A stretch of DNA of 64,000 nucleotides. Origin: Alphaproteobacteria bacterium (GTDB lineage Bacteria > Myxococcota_A > UBA796 > GCA-2862545). The first letter of the stretch is position 1, and every line of letters begins with the position of its first letter. This document shows positions 15,321-23,500 of this stretch, piece by piece. The stretch spans positions 14,510-78,509 of the forward strand of contig JACKER010000032.1 in assembly GCA_020632925.1 (NCBI GenBank), given 5' to 3'. The position numbers and the translations under genes are program-made. A model generated the notes under the pieces. The model did not search any database. It was given only the letters and a program-made list of their open reading frames with translations, and was not told the origin of the DNA.

Positions 15321-16133
15321 ATGCGCGTGGTGGTCGGCATCGACCTTCGTGCCGTGGAGCACGACTGGCTGGTGGAGCGGTCCGCGCTGTACGCGAAGCG
15401 ACTCGGCGTGCGGCTGGACTTCGTCTACTGCGCCGGCGGTGCCGAGACCCCCGAGATGCGGACCCGTCTCGAGAGCCTGCTGGCGGCGATCCCCGAGGAG
15501 CATCGCGGGCAGGCGCTGGTGCTGCCGGAGGGCCCCGCGGACGGGCTGGTCGCGCTGTCGAAGGAGGTCGACATGCTGGTCGTGGGCTCGCGTGAGCCCC
15601 TGGCGATCGACCGGCTGCTGCGCGGACCGATGGCGTCGCGGGTGCTCAAGCAGGCGCACTGCCCGGTGCTGGTGCCCCGCGGCGAGCGGGCGCCGAGCGC
15701 GAACCCGCGGCTGCTCGTGGGCGTGGACGTCGAGGGGCCGGCGCCGACCGCGGTGCTGAAGTGGGCCGATCGCTGGGCCGAGCACCTGAACGGGACGGTC
15801 CACATCCTGTACGCGGCGCAGACGCACCGCGGCGACTTCGCGCAGACGAGGGACGCGATCCAGGCGCAGCTGGAGGCGATGCTGGCGGCGCACGTCGGCG
15901 AGGGCCGGCGGGGCAACGCCGTCGTCAAGCGCGGGGAGCCCGAGGAGGTCCTGATCGCCACCTCGGACGACTACGACCTGCTCCTCGTCGGCAACCGCGA
16001 CCGCGAGGGCCTCGCCCGCATCGTGCTCGGCGCGGTCGCCGGCATGATCGTGCGCCGCGCCCAGTGCGACGTGCTCTCCATCCCGACGGCCACCGTCGGC
16101 GACCCGACGCCCCAGCCCGCGCAGCGCCGGTAG
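15321..16133 (+). CDS. Tandem universal stress protein (two UspA domains)
   Basis: The 270-residue product contains two UspA domains in tandem, about residues 1-130 and 135-260. Each begins with a beta strand and an acidic residue (VVGID; LLVGVDVEG). The second ends LLLVGNRDREGLARIVLGAVAGMIVRRAQC in pieces that match the G-x2-G-x9-G-S/A nucleotide-binding pattern of the family; the first has VVGSREP and GPMASRVLKQAHCPVL. ATP-binding tandem USPs act in stress survival. The ATG follows GGAGGG. The stop is two bases from the stop of the convergent gene. Confidence 0.88.
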   Translation: MRVVVGIDLRAVEHDWLVERSALYAKRLGVRLDFVYCAGGAETPEMRTRLESLLAAIPEEHRGQALVLPEGPADGLVALSKEVDMLVVGSREPLAIDRLLRGPMASRVLKQAHCPVLVPRGERAPSANPRLLVGVDVEGPAPTAVLKWADRWAEHLNGTVHILYAAQTHRGDFAQTRDAIQAQLEAMLAAHVGEGRRGNAVVKRGEPEEVLIATSDDYDLLLVGNRDREGLARIVLGAVAGMIVRRAQCDVLSIPTATVGDPTPQPAQRR

Positions 16134-16135
16134 GT

Positions 16136-17794
16136 CTACGGGCAGCTGCCCGCGACGCGGACGCCGGTCCCGAGCTCCACGAACACACCCGCCGGGACGT
16201 GTTTCTCGCGCACCGGGACCACGCGCCAGACGTAGCGGTGGCCGGGCTCGGCGCTCGCGTCCACCAGCGGGCCATCGAGCGGCGTGATCCCGATGCGCTC
16301 CTCGGCGACCCACGACGGTGCGTCCTCGGCCCGACGGTAGACCCGGTGACCGAGGGTGGCGTCCGGCGAGGGCTCGAACACGAGCCGCGGGCCCTGCGGC
16401 GTGCAGTGGAGGGAGGCGTTCGTCGGCGGGCGCATGGGGTCGAGGCGGAGCGTCGGGTCGCCGTGCAGCTGGAAGTGGGTCGAGGCACCACCCTGCGCGG
16501 AGTCGACGGCCATGTCGCCGAAGGTGCCGCCCGCCGCCAGCCGGTCGTTGCGCAGGCCTGGCCGTGAGAACCAGCTCGTGGCGACCACGGTCCCCGGCCC
16601 GAACAGCGCGGCCCTGAGGAGGTTGTCCGTCGTCGCCGCGTCGCCGAACCAGGAGCCGAACAGGCCGAGGTAGGCGGCGTTCGCGGACACCACGACGAAG
16701 TCCTTCGTGCGGACCACGTCCTTGGCGCTGGTGATACCGCCGGGCCCGGCTCCCATCACCACCTGCCACCCTTCTGGGTCGAGCAGCGCACCGACCAGGT
16801 CCGGGCCGACGGTGGCGGGTTGCCCGAAGAGCCGCAGGGCGTGTTGCTGCACCTGGGCCATCACCTCCTGGTCGCCCACGAAGCCGCGGAAGGTGTTCGT
16901 GGCCCACAGCCGCGGGGCCAGCCGGACCTCGCCCGTCCGGTAGCGGTGGTTCTTCTCGAGGTAGGCTCCGAGCAGGTCCGTGGGGGAGAGGGGAGCGTAG
17001 GCGGGCAGGTCGCGCGGGTCGACGCGACCCACGGCGAGCTCGAGGGCGCCGGGGAGCACGCTCTGGTCGAGGCGACCGTCGCCCGGGAGGTTCGCGCGCC
17101 CCCGCGAGCCAGCCCCACGGCTCTGCCGATCGGTCCACGCGCCGTCGAGGTCCGCGTAGAAGGTGTCCGCGGGCCAGGCGCCAGCGTGCTCCCCGTGCCC
17201 ATCGGGCGCGATGTGGCCGGCGAAGGGCTGCGGCACCGCCCCCAGCAGTAGCGCCGCCGAGAGACGGTGCTTCGTCTCCTCCCAGCGCGCCTGCAGCCGT
17301 TCCCGCACGACAGCCACCGGGTCGTCGGGGCTCACCACCTCGCGGAGCACGCCCCAGCCGTCGTCCAGCAGGTCCTGCTCCAGCCGGTCGAGGGAGGCCG
17401 CCAGCGCCGCCTGTGAGTCCTCGTCCACCACCAACGCGACGACCCCGCGGTCCGCGGGCTGTTCCCACCACAGATCCACGAGCGCGCGCCGGTAGGTCGT
17501 GTCCAGGCGGCCCGGTCCGAACTCGCAGCGGATCTCGTACTCGGGACGGTCGCCGAGCGAGACGTCCGTGTCCTCCCAGGTGGTCGGCGCGTCCAGGGAC
17601 ACGAGCTGGGTGAACTGCGGGCGGCCCCAGGCGTCCTGGCTCGTCCGGCGGCCGATGGAGCAGTGGGTCGACGGTGGGTCGGTCTGCAGCAGGAAGCGGA
17701 CGGCAGGCGGGGCGGCCTGGACCTCGATGGCGGCGCACGACCAGTCCATGCAGGGGCGGGACGCCGCGTGGGCGCCTCCCATCGCGAGGATCAT
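16136..17794 (-). CDS. Secreted C25 (gingipain-like) peptidase-fold protein, catalytic residues uncertain
   Basis: The 552-residue product has a short signal peptide. The middle resembles the peptidase C25 family: LLLGAVPQPF, DTFYADLDGAW, VGRVD and LLGAYLEKNHRY in the first subdomain, and near the end LHGDPTLRLDP, the family's usual closing motif before an Ig-like or fibronectin-like region. In gingipains a His-Gly and a Cys form the dyad; in the corresponding stretch here (FVVVSANAAYLGLFGSW) I see no Cys, so the protein may be inactive or use other residues. It overlaps the sulfotransferase-like gene as ATGA and is the last gene of that operon. Confidence 0.6.
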   Translation of the reverse strand: MILAMGGAHAASRPCMDWSCAAIEVQAAPPAVRFLLQTDPPSTHCSIGRRTSQDAWGRPQFTQLVSLDAPTTWEDTDVSLGDRPEYEIRCEFGPGRLDTTYRRALVDLWWEQPADRGVVALVVDEDSQAALAASLDRLEQDLLDDGWGVLREVVSPDDPVAVVRERLQARWEETKHRLSAALLLGAVPQPFAGHIAPDGHGEHAGAWPADTFYADLDGAWTDRQSRGAGSRGRANLPGDGRLDQSVLPGALELAVGRVDPRDLPAYAPLSPTDLLGAYLEKNHRYRTGEVRLAPRLWATNTFRGFVGDQEVMAQVQQHALRLFGQPATVGPDLVGALLDPEGWQVVMGAGPGGITSAKDVVRTKDFVVVSANAAYLGLFGSWFGDAATTDNLLRAALFGPGTVVATSWFSRPGLRNDRLAAGGTFGDMAVDSAQGGASTHFQLHGDPTLRLDPMRPPTNASLHCTPQGPRLVFEPSPDATLGHRVYRRAEDAPSWVAEERIGITPLDGPLVDASAEPGHRYVWRVVPVREKHVPAGVFVELGTGVRVAGSCP

Positions 17795-19356
17795 GGGGCC
17801 TCGAGCAGGGGGCGCACCTCGTCCAGGCGCGTGCGCAGCGCGGGGCAGGCGGCGACGCTGGCGAAGAGCGCGCACCCGTCGTAGCGCTCGCTCCGGTAGC
17901 CCGTGTCCAGGAGCGCGTCCGTCGACATCCGGCTCGCCACCTGGCCGGTCGCGAGGTCGACCTCGGTGATCCGCTGGCGACCGGTGCCGAGCGTGCCCTG
18001 GGTGAGCAGGACCCGGCCGCCGGGCAGCACGTCGATGTCGCCCACGACCGGCTCGTACCAGCCGGGCTCGGTCCACACCCACTCGCGGGTGGCGGTGTGC
18101 GTGGTCGCGTCGACGTGCCAGCGCTCGGCGCGCGACTGGAGGCGCTGTACGCCGTTGTCGTAGACCCAGAGCCGGTCGCCGTCGACCTCGAGGCCGTGCT
18201 GGCCCTGGGGGAGGGCGCCGTCGGGCAGCGGGTCGCCGTTCTCGTCGAGCACGGTCCAGCCCCGCCCCGCGCCGAGATCCCAGAGGAGATCGCCGGTCGT
18301 CGCGTCCAACGCCCAGATCCGCTGCTCGCGGTACAGGCTGACGTAGACGACGGGACCGGCCGGCGTGTCCTTCCAGTCCACCCAGTTCGCGTGGTACGGC
18401 TCGTCGCCGTCGCCGGGCGGCAGCAGGCCCTCGCTGACGTAGCGCTGGCTCTCGAGCTGGACGTCCACCGTGCTCGTGGCGGGGTCGAGCACGCGGATGC
18501 CGAAGCCGAGCCAGGTGCGGGCTCCCTGGCGGTTGGGGACGTACTGCAGCGTCAGGATCCGCCCGTCCGGCAGGCGCTTGGTGTCGTGGCTGTACTGGTC
18601 GCTGCCCCAGCTCGGCGGGGTCGCGCGCCAGACCGTGCCCTCCCAGAGGTCGACGAGGGTGGGGGCGCCGTCGGGGTCCTCGCCGCCGCCGTACAGGATC
18701 GTGGTCGTCCCGGGCTCGAGCAGCGCCTCGACGCCGATCTGCACGCCCGGATCGAGCCGCCACCACCAGCGCGGGCGGCCGTCGGGGCCCCAGATCACCA
18801 GCCAGGTGGGGGCGCCGAGGTTCGCCTGCCAGGGTCCGAGCGTCCAGGTACCGGTCATCCCGAGGGTCGCGTCCACCTCCACGTCGAGCACGGGCAGCCG
18901 CACCGAGGGCGCCGTGGTCGCGTGGTGCACCTCGACCGCGGGGCCGCCGGTCGGGCAGGTGGGCGCGACGCGGCAGGTGTAGGCGGTGTTGGACAGCAGG
19001 CCCATCACGCGCAGCTCGTGGTGGGTCGACGGCGTCGTGACCTCGACCAGGTGCTCGTCGTCGGGGGCGTCGTCCGCGAAGCACCAGGCGGCGACGGCGG
19101 CCGGGGAGGCGAGGTCCACCGTGAGCGCGAGCTGGTTGGTGAGGGGGCCCGGGGCGACGGTCACGACGGGGGTGAGCCCGGGCTCCTCGCCGCACGTGGG
19201 TGTGCCCGTCTCTGCGGTGTCGGTGTCCGCGTCGGAATCGGCATCCGCGTCCGCGTCGGCGTCGGCGTCGGTGTCGGTGTCCGCGTCGACGACGGGCAGG
19301 TCGTCGCTGGTCGAGTCCGTGTCGCTCGCGCACGCCGCGAAGAGGAGTGTCGTCAG
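17791..19356 (-). CDS. Arylsulfotransferase (ASST)-like beta-propeller lipoprotein
   Basis: The 521-residue product starts with a lipobox (FAAC, Cys 9), continues with an Asp-rich linker (about residues 20-50), an Ig-like segment with paired Cys, and a beta-propeller with SHDTKRLPDGRILTL, YHANWVDW and GQHGLEVDGDRLWVYDN. These fit the ASST family, which moves sulfate between phenols in the periplasm, or related propeller proteins. No ATG, GTG or TTG lies near the signal peptide. The CTG at 19356 overlaps the stop of the dehydrogenase gene as CTGA, matching the NTGA overlaps used elsewhere in this genome, so I propose that start. Confidence 0.65.
   Translation of the reverse strand: MTTLLFAACASDTDSTSDDLPVVDADTDTDADADADADADSDADTDTAETGTPTCGEEPGLTPVVTVAPGPLTNQLALTVDLASPAAVAAWCFADDAPDDEHLVEVTTPSTHHELRVMGLLSNTAYTCRVAPTCPTGGPAVEVHHATTAPSVRLPVLDVEVDATLGMTGTWTLGPWQANLGAPTWLVIWGPDGRPRWWWRLDPGVQIGVEALLEPGTTTILYGGGEDPDGAPTLVDLWEGTVWRATPPSWGSDQYSHDTKRLPDGRILTLQYVPNRQGARTWLGFGIRVLDPATSTVDVQLESQRYVSEGLLPPGDGDEPYHANWVDWKDTPAGPVVYVSLYREQRIWALDATTGDLLWDLGAGRGWTVLDENGDPLPDGALPQGQHGLEVDGDRLWVYDNGVQRLQSRAERWHVDATTHTATREWVWTEPGWYEPVVGDIDVLPGGRVLLTQGTLGTGRQRITEVDLATGQVASRMSTDALLDTGYRSERYDGCALFASVAACPALRTRLDEVRPLLEAP
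19216..19288 (-). repeat. Hexanucleotide-like low-complexity repeat coding an Asp-rich linker
   Basis: The segment is built from GTCGGC/GTCGGT/GTCCGC-type units, which on the minus strand encode alternating Asp with Ala, Thr or Ser. It makes the acidic linker just after the lipid anchor of the ASST-like protein. Such tracts can expand or contract by slippage and often bind calcium or keep domains apart. Confidence 0.7.
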
Positions 19357-20516
19357 CCGCCCCAGCGGAGCACCGGCTTGGTGTGGCGTGCCATCACGTC
19401 CTCGAAGGCGGCCGGGTCGAAGGTCGCCGCGTCCACGATCGTGCCCTGGCCCTTGTTGAGGATCACGTCCCAGACGGCGTCCTGCACACCGTTCTGCGTG
19501 TTCTCGAGCAGCGAGCGCGTGACCTCCCAGGTCTGGAAGAGCCGGCGCCCGACGACGCCGTGCAGCTGCTTGCCGTCCATGATGATGCGGTGGAAGTCCG
19601 CGATGCGCGTGTCGCCGTTGCGCAGCCCGAACAGCACGATGTGCCCGCCGCGACGCGCGAGGCGGACCGCGTTGTTCACGGAGGACTCGAAGCCCGCCAT
19701 GTCCATCGCCACGTCCACGCCCACGCCGTCCGTGAGCTCGAACACCCGCTCGCGCAGCGCCGGGTCCGGCGTCCACGGGGCGTCCTTCGGCGCGGGCGTC
19801 GGCACGAGGACCTCGTCGCAGCCGAGCCGGCTGGCGAGCTCGCGGTGCCGCGCGTCGGGCTCGATGCCGATGACCTTGCCAGCACCCATGCCGCGCGCGA
19901 TCAGCACCGCGAACAGGCCGATCGTGCCCGTGCCGAGGATGGCCACCGTCTTGCCGCGCAGGTCGGTGATCTGGCAGGCGTGGACGGCGTTGCCGAAGGG
20001 CTCCTGGATGGCCGCGACCTCAGGGCGGATCTTCGACAGGTCGGTCGGCCAGAGCGCCTTGGCCGGGATCTTCACGTACTCCGCGAAGCATCCGTCCATG
20101 CTCACGCCGATGATGCGGTCGTTCGCGCAGACGTGGAACTCGCCCAGCCGGCACTGGTAGCAGGCGCCGCACACCACGTGCGACTCGGTGCTCACCATGT
20201 CGCCGACCTTGTAGCCGTACTTGGTCACGACCTTGCTGCCGACCTCGACGATCTCGCCGAGCAGCTCGTGACCGAAGGTCCGCTTCGTGGCGCCGTCCTC
20301 CGCGAGCGACGACAGCACCATGTCGCCCATGGACTTCCGCCACCAGATGCCGCGGTCGGTGCCGCAGAAGCCGGCGTAGCGGACACGCACGATGCAGCAC
20401 GACTGGTCGGGGCCCTCGCCGAGCGTGGGGACCTCCACCCGGTCGACGACCATGCCCTTCGAACCTTCCCACGACTCGCGCGACGTATCGAACGTCAGCG
20501 CCCTCATGGTCGCCAT
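19353..20516 (-). CDS. Zinc-dependent alcohol dehydrogenase, MDR family
   Basis: The 387-residue product is a medium-chain dehydrogenase. Catalytic-zinc ligands C51 and H83-E84 are present, the structural zinc site has C116, C119, C122 and C130, and the nucleotide fold has GTGTIG at 195-200. Closest in style are threonine-3-dehydrogenase or glucose-dehydrogenase-like members; the substrate cannot be fixed from sequence. Two ATG codons, 20516 and 20507, are possible; the first is chosen because GAGGGG lies before it. It is the first gene of an operon with the ASST-like and C25-like genes. Confidence 0.88.
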   Translation of the reverse strand: MATMRALTFDTSRESWEGSKGMVVDRVEVPTLGEGPDQSCCIVRVRYAGFCGTDRGIWWRKSMGDMVLSSLAEDGATKRTFGHELLGEIVEVGSKVVTKYGYKVGDMVSTESHVVCGACYQCRLGEFHVCANDRIIGVSMDGCFAEYVKIPAKALWPTDLSKIRPEVAAIQEPFGNAVHACQITDLRGKTVAILGTGTIGLFAVLIARGMGAGKVIGIEPDARHRELASRLGCDEVLVPTPAPKDAPWTPDPALRERVFELTDGVGVDVAMDMAGFESSVNNAVRLARRGGHIVLFGLRNGDTRIADFHRIIMDGKQLHGVVGRRLFQTWEVTRSLLENTQNGVQDAVWDVILNKGQGTIVDAATFDPAAFEDVMARHTKPVLRWGG

Positions 20517-20594
20517 GGCGCACACCCCTCGGGAGCGCCGCCCCCGTAACTTCTGCGACGGCGATCTGCGGTACCCTGCACGCGGGCAGGCGCC

Positions 20595-23500
20595 GTGGGA
20601 GGGTCGGACGAGGCGGACGGGTGGATCCGGGACGCTGCGGGGCGGCTGTACGTGCTCGACCCGACCAGCGCCCTCGCACTCCTGCGCGCGGCCCGAGAGG
20701 TCGGACGCACCGGCTCGCTGCTGGACCTGCTCGAGGGGCGGGCGATGTTCGACCTCGGCCGCCTGGACGACGCCGCTCGGTTGGCGGGACGGGCCGCGGC
20801 CGACGTGGGGGCGACCGACCCGGACTTGCTGGACCGCGCGGCCTGGGTGCGAGCGCTCGCGACGGCGGGCTCGGACACCCGGGCGGCCACGCGGACGCTC
20901 CGGGACGTGGTCGATGGCGAGCGGCTGGCGTCGGTCGGCGATCGCGCGCTCGTGCGGGCGGACCTCGCCGTGCTCGAGGCGCGCCAGGGACGGCGGGAAG
21001 AAGCCGAGATCCTGCTCGGCGACGCGGTGGACCTGCTGCTGCCCGTCGCGGACACGGTCGGCGTGGTGCGCGTGCTGTTCCGCGCGGCGGACGCGCGCCT
21101 GGCGTGCCGCGACCCCTCGACCGCCGCGGAGGCGCTCCGGGACGCTGCCGCCCGCCTGGGCGAAGCCCGCGAGGAGACGCTGCTGGTGCAGCTCTGGTGG
21201 CGGCAGGCGACCGTGGCGCTCGAGCTCGGCGATCCGCGCCAGGGCTTGCTGCTCGCGCGCCGGGCGCTGTCCCGTGCGGGGCAGGACGCGCACCAGCGCG
21301 GGGTCCTCTGGGGCCTCGTCGCGCGCGCCCACGAGGCGACCGGGGACGCGAGCTCGGCGCTGGCGGCCTGGCGGAAGAGCGCCGAGCTCCTGGACGGCTC
21401 GCCGGAGTCCCTGAACGCGCGCGCGGAGGAGGCCGCGGTGCTCGCGCGGCTGGGTCGGCTGATCGAGGTGCGCGAGCAGCTGCCCGAGTGGTGCGATCTG
21501 GCCGAGCGGATGGGCGCCCGCGCGACGATCCGGTTCCACGCGCTGCTGCTGGTGGTGGCCGCGAACGACCGGGATCGGGCGTCCTGGTCGCACCACTGGC
21601 GCCACGTGGTCGCGCGGGCAGCGGATCCCGACCAGCTCGACGCCAGGCTCGCGGAGCACCTGCGTCTCGCGGCGGGGCTGAGCAGCGACGACGAGCGGGA
21701 CGTGGAGCACGCGCCGCACCCGCTCTCCCGCGCGGTCCGCGCGCACGCGCTGGCGCTGGACGTCTGGCAGCGCATCGGCCGTAGCCAGGAGGCGGTGCGG
21801 CAGTCTCGCGCCCTGCACGAGCTCGGGTCCCGGGGTGCGCCGATCCCCGCCGGCCCGTTCGACCTGACCCGGCGGATCGGGCGTGGCGCCGTGGGCGACG
21901 TGTGGCGGGCGCGCCACCACGATCGGCGGCTGGTCGTGGCCGTGAAGGTGTTGGCGCACCAGGACCCGCGGATGCGGGCCTCCTTCGACACCGAGGTGCG
22001 CGCGGCGGCCTCGCTCGACCACCCGAACATCGTGCGCGTGGTGGGGACCGGGATCCTGGGCCCGGAGGCCGAGGCGGTGGGCCACGGGGAGGTCCGCGTC
22101 GAGAGCCCGTGGTGTGCGATGGAGCTCGCGGAGGGCGGCACGCTCGACAGCTGGTGCGGCCGCCTCCCGTGGAGCCAGGTCAAGGCCGTCGTGCTCTCGC
22201 TGCTCGACGCGCTGGCCCACGCCCACGCGCGCGGCGTCGTCCACCTCGACCTGAAGCCGTCGAACGTCCTGCTGCGCACGCGCGACGGCGGTGTGGTGCT
22301 CTCGGACTTCGGCCTCGCGAAGGTCGTCGAGCTCCAGCACGGGCGGACGACGGTGGCGGGCACGCCGCAGTACATGGCGCCGGAGCAGTTCCGCGGCGAC
22401 TCCCGGGACTACGGCCCGTGGACCGACCTGTACGCGTTGGGTTGCCTCGTGGTGCACCTCGTCACCGGCGCGCCGCCCTTCGCCGCCGAGACGATCGAGG
22501 GGCAGCGGCTCGCGCACCTCGAGGCCGCGCTACCGACGATGGTGTCGCGCGTGCCCGTGCCGGTGGGGCTCGACGGCTGGATCTCGCGGCTGATGGAGAA
22601 GGACCCGGCCGAGCGCTTCCAGCGCGCTGCGGACGCCGCCTGGGCGCTGTCGCACCTGCAGGACCCGGCGGACGGTCCGCCGCTCGACGACCTTCCCCCG
22701 AAGCCCTTCCGCTCGCGTACCTGGACGCTGTCGCTGCACTCCTTGCACGACGAGGAGCCCTCACTCCCCCAGGGCATCGCGCCGGTGGGTGCGGAGCGTC
22801 CCCGCCCGGGGCAGCACCCGCCGTGCCCGGACGACTGGCGCACGGTGTCGCACGCGGCCGCCGTCGAGGACTTCGCGGACGTGGCGCTGTCGCTCGTCGG
22901 CCTGCGACGTCCGCCGCTGGTGGGGCGGGAGGCCGAGCGGGACCAGCTCTGGGGCACGCTGCTCTCGGTCGCGCGCGGCGACGGACCGCGGATGGCCGTG
23001 CTCCGCGGGCCCAGCGGGTGCGGCAAGTCCGTGCTCTCGCGGTGGCTCGGCGAGCGCGCGCACGAGGTGGGTGCCGCGATCGTGCTCGACGCGACCCCCG
23101 GACCCGACGGTCGCGCGGGCCTGCAGGCGGCCGTCGGGCGGTACCTGCGCCTCGAGGGGCTGGGCCTGGCGGCGGCCCAGGAGCGCATCCACCACGCGTT
23201 CCCCGAGCTCCCCGAGCCGGTGGTGGAGGATCTCGCGATCCTCGTGGTCGAGCACGGCATCGCGATGTCGCCGGCCGAGCGGGTGGGGGCGGTCGTGGCG
23301 TTCGCTGCGGGGCTCGCCGCGGGCCGCGTGCTGCTCGTGAGGCTCGAGCCGGGCGCCCCGGCGGACGCCGACCAGCTGCTGCTCGCCCGCATGCTCGTCG
23401 CGAGCGGTGGGCCGGTGCTGGTGGTGGCGGAGGAGGTCGGCGAGCCGCTGCCGCTGGGTGAGGTGGACCTGCTCTCGCTCGCGCCGATGTCCGAGCGCGA

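Noticed and set aside
19216..19288. Regular short repeats that could suggest a CRISPR array or satellite
   Set aside because: The units are six bases, in frame inside a gene, and encode an Asp-rich linker; there are no spacers.
20546..20571. Another GTAAC near the dehydrogenase gene
   Set aside because: No CGGA or CGAA follows at a 16-base spacing, so it does not match the ECF-type promoter pair.
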